A stretch of 64,000 bases of DNA from Bradyrhizobium ontarionense (GCF_021088345.1 NZ_CP088156.1:2480001-2544000), one strand, 5' to 3'; shown: positions 45,117 to 55,664, counted from the stretch's first letter. The notes: generated by a model not told the origin, from the letters alone. Made by a program: numbers and translations.

Positions 45117-47903
45117 CTAACCCGTATTTCTCAATCCCGCCGAGATGCCGTTGATCGTCAGCTGAATCCCCCGCAGCACCTGCTCGTCCGGATTCTGCGC
45201 GCGGTGTTCCTTGAGAAGCTCCACCTGCACATGATTGAGCGGATCGAGATAGGGGAAGCGGTTGCGGACCGAGCGTTCCAGCAGCGGATTGCCCTGCAGC
45301 AGCCGCTCCTGCCCCATGATGTCGAGCAGCGTCTCGATCACCAGATTCCATTCGCGGCGGATGCGGCCGAAGATCTTTTCCCGCAAGGCCTCGTCGGGCA
45401 CCAACTCCGCATAGCGCGAGGCGATCGCGATCGAGCTCTTGGCGAGCACCATGTCCATGTTCGACAGCAGCATGCGGAAGAACGGCCATTCGCGATACAA
45501 CTCGCGCAGGAACGGCATGCCCTGCTCCGGATTTTCCGCGATCCAGGTCTCGACCGCGCTGCCGAAGCCATACCAGCCCGGCAGCATCAGCCGGCACTGC
45601 GCCCAGGAGAACACCCAGGGGATCGCGCGCAGATCCTCGATCGCGCGGGTCTTCTTGCGCGACGCCGGACGGCTGCCGATGTTCAAGGTCGCGATCTCGT
45701 TGATGACGGTCGAGGCCCAGAAATATTCGACGAAGCCGTCGGTCTCGTAGACCAGGCCGCGATAGGCCTTGAAGGCGAGCTCGGAGAGGCCATCCATCGC
45801 GGTGAGGTATTCACGCTTCGGCGCCGGCTGCCGCGGGTGCAGCAGGCTGGCCTCAAGCGTCGCAGCGGCGAGAATGTCGAGATTGTTGCGCCCGACTTCG
45901 GCATTGGAATATTTGCTGGAGATGATCTCGCCCTGCTCGGTGATGCGGATCTGACCGTTCACGGCGCCGCCGGGCTGGGCGATGATGGCGTCGTAGCTCG
46001 GTCCGCCGCCGCGGCCGACCGAGCCGCCGCGGCCGTGGAACAGTCTGAGCCTGATGCCATGGCGCTCGAAGATTTCGACCAGCCCGATCTCGGCCTTGTA
46101 GAGCTCCCAGCCCGATGTGACGAAACCGCCGTCCTTGTTGCTGTCGGAGTAGCCGAGCATGACCTCCTGCACGGCGCCGCGGCTGTCGACCAGACGCCGA
46201 TAATCGTGCAGCGCCAGCATCCGGTCCATGATGCCGCTGGAGGCCTGCAGGTCCTCGATCGTCTCGAACAGCGGCACGATGTTGACGGCACAGCGGCCTG
46301 ACGGATCGATCAGGCCGACCTCCTTCAGCAGCAGCGCAACCTCGAGCATGTCCGACATGCCCTTGCACATCGAGATGATGCACTGACAAATCACGTCGGC
46401 GCCGAAGGTGGCGTGCGCTTCGGCAGCGGCCCGGAACAGCTCGAGCTCACCGACCGTCTCGTCGCTGTATTTGACGAACTGCGACACCAGCGGCCGCGCA
46501 TTGCGCAATTCACTGACCAGGAGGCCGACCCGCGCGTCCTCGCTCAGCGCCATGTAGGACATGCCGGGCATCGCGGTATCGATCAGCTCGGCCACCGTGC
46601 GCTCGTGCACCGCCGAGTTCTGCCGGATGTCGAGGCGCGCCAGATGGAAGCCGAAACAATCCACGGCGCGCCGCAGCAGCCGCAGCCGGCCGCGCGCGAT
46701 GACCTCGGCATTATTGGCGATCAGCGAGCGATGCAGCACATCGAGATCGTCCTTCAATTCCTTGACGCTGTCATAGGGCGCGACCGCAGCCACCGGCAAG
46801 CGGCTGATCTGGATGCCAAGCTTCTTCGCGGTTGCCGCCAGCCGAGCATAGATGCCGGACACCGCCAGGCGATACGGCTCGCCGCGGCGGTGCGGCGACG
46901 AGTCGGGCGAGCGTTCGGCCAGCGCGCGCAGCTCCTCCGAGACGTCAGCGAGATGCGCCGCAATCGACAGCTCGCTGCCGAGCACGTGGAGCTCTTCCAG
47001 ATAGTAATGCAGCGCCAGGCTGGACTGCAGCTTGAGCGTTCCGCGCATCACCTCGGCGGTCACGAAGGGATTGCCGTCCCGGTCGCCGCCGATCCAGCTG
47101 CCCATGCGCAGGAACGAGGCGAGATCGCCGGCAACCTCGGCACCGTCATTGAGACGGTCCTCCAGCGAGCACAGCAGCCGCGGCACCTCGCGCAGGAAGG
47201 TGTAGTCGTAGAACGACAGCCCGTTGGTGACCTCGTCGAGCACCGTCAGCTTGGTCCGCCGCAGCAGATTGGTCTGCCACAAGGTCAGCACCGCGCGGCG
47301 CAGCGCCTCGTCATTGGCCTCGCGCTCATCGGGCGTCAGCTGCATACGCTCGCGGCGGTCGAGCAGCATGGCGACCTCCATCTCGCGGTCCATCGTGCTC
47401 TTGCGGCGCACCTCGGTCGGGTGCGCGGTGAGGACGGGACTGACCAGCGCGGTCGAGAAGAACTTGCGCAAATCGGCGGCATCGAACCCCGCCGACTTGG
47501 CGTGGCCGAGCGTCGCCGCCAGCATGCCGGCGCCGCCATTGGCATCGCTCTTGGCGCGCATGCGGCGGATGTTGTTCTGGTCTTCGGCGATGTTGGCGAG
47601 GTGCGAGAAATAGCTGAACGCACGCACGATGCGGACGGTCTCGGCGGTCGTCATGCCGTCGAGGATATGCTCCAGCTCGTGCCGCGCCTGGCGGTCCTCG
47701 TCGCGGTGGAAGCGCACCGAGGTCTGGCGGATGCGCTCGACGAGATCGAACACGTCGGCGCCCTCCTGGTCGCGAACGGTGTCGCCGAGGATGCGGCCGA
47801 GCAGGCGGATGTCGTCCCGAAGTCGCGCATCCTCCTCCATCGCCTGCGCGTCGGCGGCACGATTGGGTCGGATTTCCTCGGATGACATGGCTTGCGGCGA
47901 CAT
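45117..47903 (-). CDS. ppc: Phosphoenolpyruvate carboxylase
   Basis: Carboxylates PEP to oxaloacetate, replenishing the TCA cycle. The 928 residues are the normal length. Visible motifs are [12 protein letters not shown] with the catalytic His, [10 protein letters not shown], and the glycine-rich [19 protein letters not shown]. The C-terminal [16 protein letters not shown] ending is intact. GGAGAG lies about eight bases before ATG 47903; ATG 47888 is an alternative. It is monocistronic, with repeats downstream and a divergent-to-minus acyl-CoA synthetase upstream. Confidence 0.97.
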   Translation of the reverse strand: MSPQAMSSEEIRPNRAADAQAMEEDARLRDDIRLLGRILGDTVRDQEGADVFDLVERIRQTSVRFHRDEDRQARHELEHILDGMTTAETVRIVRAFSYFSHLANIAEDQNNIRRMRAKSDANGGAGMLAATLGHAKSAGFDAADLRKFFSTALVSPVLTAHPTEVRRKSTMDREMEVAMLLDRRERMQLTPDEREANDEALRRAVLTLWQTNLLRRTKLTVLDEVTNGLSFYDYTFLREVPRLLCSLEDRLNDGAEVAGDLASFLRMGSWIGGDRDGNPFVTAEVMRGTLKLQSSLALHYYLEELHVLGSELSIAAHLADVSEELRALAERSPDSSPHRRGEPYRLAVSGIYARLAATAKKLGIQISRLPVAAVAPYDSVKELKDDLDVLHRSLIANNAEVIARGRLRLLRRAVDCFGFHLARLDIRQNSAVHERTVAELIDTAMPGMSYMALSEDARVGLLVSELRNARPLVSQFVKYSDETVGELELFRAAAEAHATFGADVICQCIISMCKGMSDMLEVALLLKEVGLIDPSGRCAVNIVPLFETIEDLQASSGIMDRMLALHDYRRLVDSRGAVQEVMLGYSDSNKDGGFVTSGWELYKAEIGLVEIFERHGIRLRLFHGRGGSVGRGGGPSYDAIIAQPGGAVNGQIRITEQGEIISSKYSNAEVGRNNLDILAAATLEASLLHPRQPAPKREYLTAMDGLSELAFKAYRGLVYETDGFVEYFWASTVINEIATLNIGSRPASRKKTRAIEDLRAIPWVFSWAQCRLMLPGWYGFGSAVETWIAENPEQGMPFLRELYREWPFFRMLLSNMDMVLAKSSIAIASRYAELVPDEALREKIFGRIRREWNLVIETLLDIMGQERLLQGNPLLERSVRNRFPYLDPLNHVQVELLKEHRAQNPDEQVLRGIQLTINGISAGLRNTG

Positions 47904-48040
47904 GGATGCGCTCTCCAGCAGCTGCCTATTTACGGGTCAGTCTGCCGTATCTGTACCGCAGCGCAAGATCAAGAAAGAGGCGTTGCCTGCTCAATTCGAT
48001 GCTTTGTCGTGTCCTTTGGTTTGCCAAGTTGGCCGATCCG

Positions 48041-49588
48041 TTAGATTTTTCGTCCCGCCTGCTCCCAATAGGGATCACGCAACCGCCGTTTGAAGATCTT
48101 GCCGGAGTCCTCGCGCGGCAATTTGCCGTGAATTTCAATGTGCTTGGGCACCTTGTAATCCGCCAACGAGGCCTTCAGCCGCGCCTTGATCTCGGCGGTG
48201 TCGAGCACGACGCCGGGCTGCGGCTCGACCACCGCCATCAGGGCCTCGCCGAACTCGGCATCGGGAATGCCGAACACCGCGCAATCGTGCACCCCGGGCA
48301 CGGCGTGCAGCACGGCCTCGATCTCGGCCGGATAGATGTTGACGCCGCCCGAGATCACCATGTCGCGCTTGCGGTCGCACAGGAAGACGTAGCCCTCGGG
48401 GTCGATGTAGCCGACGTCGCCCGAGGTGATGAAGCCGTCGCGGTCGATCTCGGCCCGCTTCTCCGGCTTGTTGTGATAGGTGAAATCCGGATTGACGGCG
48501 ATGCGGGAGTAGATCTCCCCGACCTCGCCCTGCGGCAGGATGCGGCCATCCTCGTCGAGGAAGCGCAACTCGGCCCCCGGCGAGACCTTGCCGACGGTGC
48601 CGGGCTTCTTCAACGCGTCCTCGGAGGTGGCGAAGGTGACGGCGCCCGACTCGGTCGAGCCGTAGAATTCGTAGATCACAGGCCCCCACCATTCGATCAT
48701 CGCGCGCTTGACGTCGGCCGGACACGGCGCGGCGGCATGGATGACGTGGCGCAGCGACGACATGTCGTATCGGCGGCGGACCTCCTCCGGAAGCTTCATC
48801 AGCCGGATGAACATCGTCGGCACCATGAAGATGGTATCGATCCGCTCGGCCTCGATGATGCCGAGAAACTCTTCCGGCTCGAAACGCGGCATCAGCACCA
48901 GCGCACCGCCGAGACGGCCGGCGCGCAGCCCGAACGCATTCGGCGCCGAATGATACAGCGGCCCCGGCAACAGCGCGCGCGAGCCCGGCTTCAGGCCGTA
49001 GATCAACGCCCTCATGCGCTCGGCCGACGCCGCCTGCTCGACCGTCGGCGCGTTGCGGCGGACGCCCTTGGGGTGGCCGGTCGTGCCCGAGGTGTAGATC
49101 ATGTTCTGCGGCTGCGGCACCTGCGGGCCCTCGTAAGGGCTTTGCTGCGCGATCCAGCCTTCCAGCTCGGTCGCGAAGGCCGGTGTCGCGAGCAGATCCG
49201 CATCGATCCTGTAGTTGGACAAAATCTCCGGTGGTGTGGGGACACTGAGTACGGTGACACCGGCTGGAATCACCCCGGCGAGCTGGTGCAGCAGATCGGC
49301 ATGGCCAATCACCACCTTGGTGCCGGAGTCCTTGATGATGTAGTCGATCTCTTCCGGCTTGAAGTGCCAGTTCACCGGAACGCCATATGCCCCAAGACGC
49401 ATCGCGCCATAGGCGGCCTCGATGAAGGCGATGTCGTTGCGCATCAGGATGCAGACGCAGTCGCCCTGGCGCACGCCGAGCTTGGCGAGCCCGCTTGCAA
49501 TGCGCGCCGCGCGATCGGCGACCTCGGCATGGCTGCGCCGCCGGTCGCCGGAGATGATGCCGCAGAACGGTGAGGACATTTCGTTCAT
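48041..49588 (-). CDS. Acyl-CoA synthetase
   Basis: A 515-residue AMP-forming acid:CoA ligase. The ATP-binding P-loop is YTSGTTGHPKG near residue 170, followed by EFYGSTESG, the SGDVGYIDPEG hinge region and a C-terminal PREDSGKIFKRRLR with the catalytic Lys. The acid substrate is unknown. Its start region is 10 bases after the crotonase gene (49599) on the same strand, so the two are cotranscribed, crotonase first. ATG 49588 is chosen over an upstream ATG with poor ribosome site. Confidence 0.92.
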   Translation of the reverse strand: MNEMSSPFCGIISGDRRRSHAEVADRAARIASGLAKLGVRQGDCVCILMRNDIAFIEAAYGAMRLGAYGVPVNWHFKPEEIDYIIKDSGTKVVIGHADLLHQLAGVIPAGVTVLSVPTPPEILSNYRIDADLLATPAFATELEGWIAQQSPYEGPQVPQPQNMIYTSGTTGHPKGVRRNAPTVEQAASAERMRALIYGLKPGSRALLPGPLYHSAPNAFGLRAGRLGGALVLMPRFEPEEFLGIIEAERIDTIFMVPTMFIRLMKLPEEVRRRYDMSSLRHVIHAAAPCPADVKRAMIEWWGPVIYEFYGSTESGAVTFATSEDALKKPGTVGKVSPGAELRFLDEDGRILPQGEVGEIYSRIAVNPDFTYHNKPEKRAEIDRDGFITSGDVGYIDPEGYVFLCDRKRDMVISGGVNIYPAEIEAVLHAVPGVHDCAVFGIPDAEFGEALMAVVEPQPGVVLDTAEIKARLKASLADYKVPKHIEIHGKLPREDSGKIFKRRLRDPYWEQAGRKI

Positions 49589-49598
49589 CAGTAACCTG

Positions 49599-50408
49599 TC
49601 AGTCCGCAAACTTCGGCGCGCGCTTCTCGATGTTGGCGCGCACCGATTCGAGCTGGTTGGGGCTGCCGATCAGCTTCTGCTGCTCGACCGACTCGGCAAG
49701 CAGCGCCGGACCGGGATCGACGGAGAGATTGTTCAGCATCCGCTTGGCGGCCCGGATCGCATCCGGGTTCTTGCCGGCGATCTCCCGCGCCGTCTCCAGC
49801 GCTGCCGCGCGCGGATCGGGACAAATGCGCGTGACGAGGCCGTAAGCCTGCCCCTCCTCCGGCGAAAAGACGCGGCCGGTGTAGGTCAACTCGCGCAGGA
49901 TGTCGTCGCGCACGAGCGTCGCCAGGATCGGCGTGCCCGCCATGTCAGGCACGAGACCCCACTTGATCTCCATGATCGACATCTTGGTGTCGGGCGCGAC
50001 GTAGCGCATGTCTGCACCCAGCGCGAGCTGAAAGCCGCCGCCATAGGCGACACCATGCACTGCAGCAATCACCGGCACCGGCAGCTGCCGCCAGCCCCAC
50101 ACCGCCTGCTGGGCGAAATTGGCCTTGCCATGGGTACGAACGGTGAGATCGCGATTTTCGCCGCCGGGCACGCCGTTGCCGCCGGTTTCCTTCATCGCCG
50201 CAAAGCGGCCCATGTCGAGCCCGGCGCAGAACGCCCGTCCTTCGCCCGACAGCACCACGGCGCGCAGGCCCTTTTCCTTCGACAATCGCTCGGTCGCCGC
50301 CACCAGCGCCTCGAACATGGCCATGTCGAGCGCATTCATCTTGTCGGGGCGGACGAGGCGGACATCGGCGACGCCGTCGGTGATTTCGATTGCGATGCGG
50401 TTGTCCAT
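49599..50408 (-). CDS. Enoyl-CoA hydratase/isomerase family protein
   Basis: A 269-residue crotonase. The oxyanion-hole segments are GRAFCAGLDM and GVAYGGGFQLALGADMRYV, and the second catalytic segment reads MSIMEIKWGLVPDMAG. It hydrates or isomerises an enoyl-CoA. GGGAG lies nine bases before ATG 50408. It is immediately upstream of, and probably cotranscribed with, an acyl-CoA synthetase, and it is divergent from a dienoyl-CoA reductase-like gene 102 bases away. Confidence 0.92.
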   Translation of the reverse strand: MDNRIAIEITDGVADVRLVRPDKMNALDMAMFEALVAATERLSKEKGLRAVVLSGEGRAFCAGLDMGRFAAMKETGGNGVPGGENRDLTVRTHGKANFAQQAVWGWRQLPVPVIAAVHGVAYGGGFQLALGADMRYVAPDTKMSIMEIKWGLVPDMAGTPILATLVRDDILRELTYTGRVFSPEEGQAYGLVTRICPDPRAAALETAREIAGKNPDAIRAAKRMLNNLSVDPGPALLAESVEQQKLIGSPNQLESVRANIEKRAPKFAD

Positions 50409-50510
50409 CAGGCGGTCTCCCTGCAAATCTCTTTGTGACTTTACAGAAGGCTGTCGGAGCGATTTAGTCAATCGACCAATTAACTCACAACATGTCAGGC
50501 GGAAACTCCC

Positions 50511-51386
50511 ATGTTCAAGGACAATCTCCTCGAAGGTCGGCGCATTCTGGTGACGGGCGGTGGCACCGGACTCGGCAAGGCGATGGCTGGACGCTTTCTC
50601 CAGCTCGGCGCGGAAGTGCATATTTGCGGCCGACGGAAAATCGTCTGCGACGAGACCGCGACCGAACTGATGGACCTCTATGGCGGTCGCGTGACCAGCC
50701 ACGGCGTCGACATCCGCAATGCCATGGCTGTGGAGGAAATGATCGAGGCCATCTTCCAGGAAGGCGGCCTGACCGATCTGATCAACAATGCCGCCGGCAA
50801 CTTCATTTCCCGCACTGAGGAATTGAGCCCGCGCGGCTTCGACGCCGTCGCCAACATCGTCATGCACGGCACGTTCTACGTGACGCAGGCGGTCGGCAAA
50901 CGCTGGATCGCAGCGAAGCAGCCGGGCAACGTCGTGTCGATCACAGTCACATGGGTGCGTAACGGCTCGCCCTATGTAGTGCCGTCGGCGATGAGCAAGT
51001 CGGCGATTCACGCCATGACGATGTCGCTCGCCACCGAATGGGGCCGCTACGGCATCCGCCTCAACACCATCGCACCCGGCGAGATTCCGACCGAAGGCAT
51101 GAGCAAGCGCATCAAGCCGGGCGACGAGGCTGGCGCCCGCACCAAGGCGATGAACCCGATGGGCCGCGTCGGCACCATGGAGGAATTGCAAAACCTCGCG
51201 GTGTTCCTGATCTCCGGCGGCTGCAACTGGATCAACGGCGAGACCATCGCGATGGACGGCGCACAGGCGCTGGCGATGGGCGGCAACTTCTATCAGCTTC
51301 GCGACTGGAGCGACGACGACTGGACCAAGGCCAAGGAGTCGATCAAGGCGCAGAACGAGAAGGACCGCGCGACGCGCACGAGTTGA
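50511..51386 (+). CDS. DECR-type 2,4-dienoyl-CoA reductase (SDR)
   Basis: A 291-residue SDR with the nucleotide motif TGGGTGLG. The INNAAGNFISRTEELSPRGFD stretch is very close to mitochondrial 2,4-dienoyl-CoA reductase (DECR1). The usual YxxxK is replaced: the Lys is in PSAMSKSAIHAM with Ser four residues earlier, as in DECR1, where that Ser and a separate Tyr replace the classical Tyr. It reduces 2,4-dienoyl-CoA intermediates of unsaturated fatty-acid oxidation with NADPH. Followed, 132 bases on, by an acyl-CoA synthetase on the same strand. Confidence 0.9.
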   Translation: MFKDNLLEGRRILVTGGGTGLGKAMAGRFLQLGAEVHICGRRKIVCDETATELMDLYGGRVTSHGVDIRNAMAVEEMIEAIFQEGGLTDLINNAAGNFISRTEELSPRGFDAVANIVMHGTFYVTQAVGKRWIAAKQPGNVVSITVTWVRNGSPYVVPSAMSKSAIHAMTMSLATEWGRYGIRLNTIAPGEIPTEGMSKRIKPGDEAGARTKAMNPMGRVGTMEELQNLAVFLISGGCNWINGETIAMDGAQALAMGGNFYQLRDWSDDDWTKAKESIKAQNEKDRATRTS

Positions 51387-51518
51387 TGACGCAAGCGCCC
51401 TGTTGATCGGCGGCGCGCGCCCTGTACACTGATCGAACGATCCTCGCTCCGGCGCGATCCTGAGCGAGGAAGACGGCAAGACATCGAACAAAGAACAAGA
51501 CACAATCGGAGGGGAAAC

Positions 51519-53099
51519 ATGTCCGTCTCGACGGCAGCGCCGACACTCGTCGATGTCGTGCGCAACCGGGCGCAAACACTTGGCTCCGCCACCGCCTATG
51601 AGTTCGAAGGCCGTATCACCAGCTTCGCCGAATTCGACCGCAAGACCAACCAGGTCGCCAATGCGCTCAAGGCCATGGGCCTCAAGCCGCACGAGCGCAT
51701 CGCCTATTTCGGCAAGAACAGCGACAGCTATTTCGAGCTCCTGGTCGGCGCCATGAAGGCCAATGTGGTGATGGCGCCGGTCAACTGGCGGCTCGCCGCT
51801 CCCGAGGTCGCCTTCATCGTCGAGGACTGCAAGGCCCCCGCTCTCTTCGTCGGACCCGAGTTCATCACGATGATCCGTTACATCCGCGACCAGCTGCCCA
51901 GCGTGCGTCACATCGTCACCATCGAGGGTGGCGCGCCGGAATGGCAGGACTACACCGCCTGGCGCGACGCGCAGAGCGCGGATGATCCGGGTGTCGTCAT
52001 CACGCCGAAGGACATCGCGCTGCAACTCTACACCTCCGGCACCACCGGCAAGCCCAAGGGCGCGATGCTGTCGCACGCCAACTTCCTCAACCTCGTCAAT
52101 ACCGGCAATCCCGACGAAAAGCCGGACTGGAACAAATGGTCGACCGACGACGTCTCGCTGATCGCGATGCCGATCTTCCACATCGGCGGCTCCGGCTGGG
52201 GCCTGATGAGCCTCTATCACGGCGCCCGCGGGGTGATCGCGCGCGAGTTCGATCCGACGAAGATCCTCGACTTCTTCGAGCAGTCGGGCATCACCAAGCT
52301 GTTCATGGTGCCCGCTGCGATGCAGTTCGTGGTGCGCCAGCCGCGGGCGCACGAGGTGGATTTCTCGCGCCTGAAATACATGCTCTACGGCGCCTCGCCG
52401 ATCCCGGCGGCGCTGCTGAAGGAATGCATCGACGTCTTCAAATGCGGCTTCGTGCAGATGTACGGCATGACCGAGACGACCGGCACGATCATCGCGCTGC
52501 CGCCCGAAGACCATATCGAAGGCCTGGAGCGGATGGGCTCGGCCGGCAAGCCGCTGCCGGGGATCGAGGTCGCGATCATCGATCTCAACGGCAAGCCGCT
52601 GCCGCCGCGCCAGGTTGGCGAAATCGCCACCCGCTCCGGCTCCAACATGACCGGCTACTGGAATCTGCCGGAAGCGACCGCGCGCACGCTCGGCAAGGAC
52701 GGCTGGCTGCGCACCGGCGATGCCGGCTACATGGATGAGGACGGCTACGTCTACATCCACGACCGCATCAAGGACATGATCATCTCCGGCGGCGAGAACA
52801 TCTATCCGGCCGAGGTCGAGAGCGCGATCTGCGATCATCCCGATGTCGCCGAGGCCGCGGTGATCGGCATCCCCGACGACAAATGGGGCGAGGCCGTGAA
52901 GGCGATCGTCGTGATGAAGCCTGGCAAGCGCGCGACCGAGACCGACATCATCAACTTCACTCGCACCCGCATCGCCGGCTTCAAGACGCCGAAGAGCGTC
53001 GACTTCCTCGATGCCCTGCCGCGCAATCCCTCCGGCAAGATCCTGCGGCGGAATTTGCGCGACCCGTACTGGGCGGGCAAGGACCGGCAGGTGAACTGA
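51519..53099 (+). CDS. Acyl-CoA synthetase (LvaE/FadD-like)
   Basis: A 526-residue AMP-forming fatty or carboxylic acid:CoA ligase. P-loop YTSGTTGKPKG near residue 175, GMTETTG, TGDAGYMDEDGY and a C-terminal NPSGKILRRNLRDPYW with the catalytic Lys are all present. Starts at ATG 51519 with GGAGGGG upstream. The specific acid is unknown. It is on the same strand as the DECR-like gene and next to the dehydrogenase, DUF6285 and kinase genes that resemble the levulinate pathway, in which an acyl-CoA synthetase is required. Confidence 0.92.
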   Translation: MSVSTAAPTLVDVVRNRAQTLGSATAYEFEGRITSFAEFDRKTNQVANALKAMGLKPHERIAYFGKNSDSYFELLVGAMKANVVMAPVNWRLAAPEVAFIVEDCKAPALFVGPEFITMIRYIRDQLPSVRHIVTIEGGAPEWQDYTAWRDAQSADDPGVVITPKDIALQLYTSGTTGKPKGAMLSHANFLNLVNTGNPDEKPDWNKWSTDDVSLIAMPIFHIGGSGWGLMSLYHGARGVIAREFDPTKILDFFEQSGITKLFMVPAAMQFVVRQPRAHEVDFSRLKYMLYGASPIPAALLKECIDVFKCGFVQMYGMTETTGTIIALPPEDHIEGLERMGSAGKPLPGIEVAIIDLNGKPLPPRQVGEIATRSGSNMTGYWNLPEATARTLGKDGWLRTGDAGYMDEDGYVYIHDRIKDMIISGGENIYPAEVESAICDHPDVAEAAVIGIPDDKWGEAVKAIVVMKPGKRATETDIINFTRTRIAGFKTPKSVDFLDALPRNPSGKILRRNLRDPYWAGKDRQVN

Positions 53100-53220
53100 G
53101 CGCGCTCGCTGTTGCCTGTCGCTCGCTCCAGGCCGTCACCAGCACAGCGTTCGCGGCACCATTCTGGATCGCTTCGCTTGCGCTCGCGATGACGTGGAGA
53201 GAGCCCGTGCTCTCGCCAGA

Positions 53221-53306
53221 CCGTCATTGCGAGGCGCCGTTGCGCCGAAGCAATCCAGAGTCCCGTCCACAGCCCTGGATCGCCTCGCTGACGCTCGCGA
53301 TGACGG
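53221..53306. repeat. GTCATTGCGA-type palindrome, copy 1
   Basis: Ends CCGTCATTGCGA and TCGCGATGACGG, with GAAGCAATCCAGAG and CCCTGGATCGC inside. A partial copy (CTGGATCGCTTCG...CTCGCGATGACG) lies just upstream at 53161-53194. Both are in the gap between convergent synthetase and dehydrogenase genes. A better copy is at 55695-55789. Confidence 0.8.
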
Positions 53307-53325
53307 TGCCAGGATCAAGCTCGCC

Positions 53326-54600
53326 TCACCTCTTGTTCACCCCCATGTAGCCGAACAGGAAGCCCGCCACCTTCCGCATCTGGATCTCCTCGCTGCCCTC
53401 GGTGATGCGGTAGCGGCGGTGGTGGCGGTAGATGTGCTCGAACGGCTTGTGGCGCGAATAGCCCATGCCGCCATGGACCTGCATGGCGCGATCGGCGGCT
53501 TCGCAGCACAGACGGTTTGCCCAGTAGTTGCACATCGACACCTTGTCCGACAGCGTGTGCTCGACCTGGGCCTGGGTCAGCTGGTCCATCTCCCACGCCG
53601 TCTTGCGGATCAGCAGCCGCAGCATCTCGGCCTGGGTCGCGAGCTCCACCAGTGGCCACTGGATGGCCTGGTTCTCCGCCAGCGCCTTGCCGAACGGCTT
53701 GCGCTCGCGTGCATAGGCCACGCTCTCATTGATGCAGAACACCGCAGCGCCCAGCGAGCTCGCCGCCTGCCGGATGCGGTTCTCGTGCACGAAGCATTGC
53801 GCCAGCGACAGCCCGCGGCCGACCTCGCCGAACAGCGCATCCTCCGGCACGAACACATCGGTGAAGCTGACGCGCGGATGGTCGGTCGGCATGTTGAAGG
53901 TCCAGAGATATTCCTCGACCTTCACGCCTTCGGCCTTGGCCGGCACCAGGAAGCAGGTGATGCCGCGCGCATCGCCGTCATTGCCGGACGTGCGCGCGAA
54001 CAGCGCGCAGTGGGTGGCGACGTGCATGCCGGTCGTCCACATCTTCTCGCCGTTGATCAGCCAGCCCTTGACGTTGTCGCGGGTCGCGGGCACCGCCTTC
54101 GTTTCCATGTGCGTCGCGTCCGAGCCGTGATGCGGCTCGGTGAGACCGAAGGTGATGCGGTATTTGCCGGTGATCGAGCCGTCGATCATCGCCTTCTGGT
54201 CGTCGCGCCCGTAGCGGTCGAGCATGGTGACGATCGGCAGGTTGCCGACGATCGAATGCTCGTTCTGCAGATCGTTATGCAGGCCGAGGCCCTTCGACGC
54301 AAAATGCTCGCGGATCACGGCCATCCACAGATTGGAGCCGTCGTTGCCGCCGTAGCGCTTCGGGATCGCAAAGCGCAGATGACCAGCCGCATCGGCGCGA
54401 TCCTTGGCCTGGCGCAGCAGCACCTCCCATTCATGCCGCGGCAGGCCGCCATTCTCGAAATCCGTCCGCGCCCATTCGCGGCGATGATCGAAGAAGCGGA
54501 TATTGTCGTCGGCCTGCTCCAACGGCTTGATCTCGGCGGCGATGAAGCGATCGAGCTCGTCGAGATATGCGACCAGCTCCTTCGGCAAGGAAAAATCCAT
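53326..54600 (-). CDS. Acyl-CoA dehydrogenase
   Basis: A 424-residue flavin-dependent acyl-CoA dehydrogenase. The FAD-contacting ITFGLTEPHHGSDATH and the middle GEKMWTTGMHVATH segments are clear, as are the C-terminal MQVHGGMGYSRHKPFEHIYRHHRRYRITEGSEEIQ stretches. The catalytic base Glu is probably in the latter. It introduces a double bond into an acyl-CoA. Its start faces the crotonase gene at 54770 (divergent), and its neighbours include DUF6285 and a phosphotransferase, matching an LvaC-like role. Confidence 0.93.
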   Translation of the reverse strand: MDFSLPKELVAYLDELDRFIAAEIKPLEQADDNIRFFDHRREWARTDFENGGLPRHEWEVLLRQAKDRADAAGHLRFAIPKRYGGNDGSNLWMAVIREHFASKGLGLHNDLQNEHSIVGNLPIVTMLDRYGRDDQKAMIDGSITGKYRITFGLTEPHHGSDATHMETKAVPATRDNVKGWLINGEKMWTTGMHVATHCALFARTSGNDGDARGITCFLVPAKAEGVKVEEYLWTFNMPTDHPRVSFTDVFVPEDALFGEVGRGLSLAQCFVHENRIRQAASSLGAAVFCINESVAYARERKPFGKALAENQAIQWPLVELATQAEMLRLLIRKTAWEMDQLTQAQVEHTLSDKVSMCNYWANRLCCEAADRAMQVHGGMGYSRHKPFEHIYRHHRRYRITEGSEEIQMRKVAGFLFGYMGVNKR

Positions 54601-54769
54601 GGCGTGTCTCCCTACGGTTTTCGTTGTTGTTCTTGATCGCGCGCGGCACAGCTTCCGGCCACGTGCTTGTGACGCGCAGCGCAGTTGCGTATTTGGATGA
54701 CCGCAAGGCCTGCGCAGGCGCTAAGCTCGCGGCAAGCTGCCAATGATCAACAGTCAGGAGGAACGCCCG

Positions 54770-55549
54770 ATGGAGCTGAAGTTCTCGAAGATCACCCACA
54801 AGGGGCCGGTCACGATCGTGACCCTGGCCCGGCCCGAGGTCTACAACGCGCTGCACATCGAGGCGCATTACGAGCTCGAGCGCGTGTTCAACGCGTTCGC
54901 AGCTGATCCCGAGCAATGGGTCGCGATCGTCACCGGTGAAGGCGACAAGGCGTTCTGCGCCGGCAACGACCTGAAATGGCAGGCGGCCGGCGGCGCGCGC
55001 GGCTGGGGCAAGAGCGGCTTCGCCGGGCTCACCTCGCGCTTCGACTGCGACAAGCCGCTGATCGCGGCCGTCAACGGCGTCGCGATGGGCGGCGGCTTCG
55101 AGATTGCGCTGGCCTGCGACCTGATCATCGCCTCGGAGAACGCGACCTTCGCCCTGCCCGAGCCCCGCGTCGGCCTCGCCGCGCTCGCCGGCGGCCTGCA
55201 GCGGCTGCCGCGTCAGATCGGCATGAAGCGCGCCATGGGGATGATCCTGACCGGCCGGCATGTCGGCGCGCGCGAAGGCCATGAGCTCGGTTTCGTCAAC
55301 GAGGTGGTGCCGCAGGGCGAGGCGCTCTCCGCCGCCGAGCGCTGGGCCGAGACCATCGCCAAGAACTCGCCGATGTCGATCCGCGCCTCCAAGCAGGCGA
55401 TCGAGAAGGGGCTTGCGGTTTCGCTGGAGCAGGCGATCACCGAGCAGCGCGACTATCCCGCGGTGCAGGCGATGATCCATTCGCAGGACTACATCGAGGG
55501 ACCGAAGGCGTTCTCGGAGAAGCGGCCGCCGAATTGGCTGGGGCGGTGA
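54770..55549 (+). CDS. Enoyl-CoA hydratase
   Basis: A 259-residue crotonase with oxyanion-hole motifs DKAFCAGNDL and GVAMGGGFEIALACDLIIASE. The FALPEPRVGLAALAGG segment carries the Glu used by hydratases. AGGAGG eight bases before ATG 54770 fixes the start; an upstream in-frame ATG would add nine residues. Divergent from the acyl-CoA dehydrogenase, which suggests a shared control region of 169 bases. Confidence 0.93.
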   Translation: MELKFSKITHKGPVTIVTLARPEVYNALHIEAHYELERVFNAFAADPEQWVAIVTGEGDKAFCAGNDLKWQAAGGARGWGKSGFAGLTSRFDCDKPLIAAVNGVAMGGGFEIALACDLIIASENATFALPEPRVGLAALAGGLQRLPRQIGMKRAMGMILTGRHVGAREGHELGFVNEVVPQGEALSAAERWAETIAKNSPMSIRASKQAIEKGLAVSLEQAITEQRDYPAVQAMIHSQDYIEGPKAFSEKRPPNWLGR

Positions 55550-55560
55550 CGCCTCACGAA

Positions 55561-55664
55561 CTCCGTCATTCCGGGGCGCCCGCAGGGCGAGCCCGGAATC
55601 CATAACCACGATCGGGAGTATGGATTCCGGGCTCGCGACTGCGTCGCGCCCCGGAATGACGGAG
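55561..55664. repeat. GTCATTCC-type palindrome, copy 3
   Basis: The outermost CTCCGTCATTCCGGGGCGC pairs with GCGCCCCGGAATGACGGAG, and inside are CCCGGAATCCATA and TATGGATTCCGGG. This is the most perfect copy of the family. Placed between convergent crotonase and DUF6285 genes, followed closely by a different palindrome at 55695. Confidence 0.92.

Noticed and set aside
50409..52838. Long minus-strand extension of the crotonase frame, antisense to the DECR-like and acyl-CoA synthetase genes
   Set aside because: The crotonase begins at ATG 50408 with a good ribosome site; the upstream extension has antisense-type composition and no homology.
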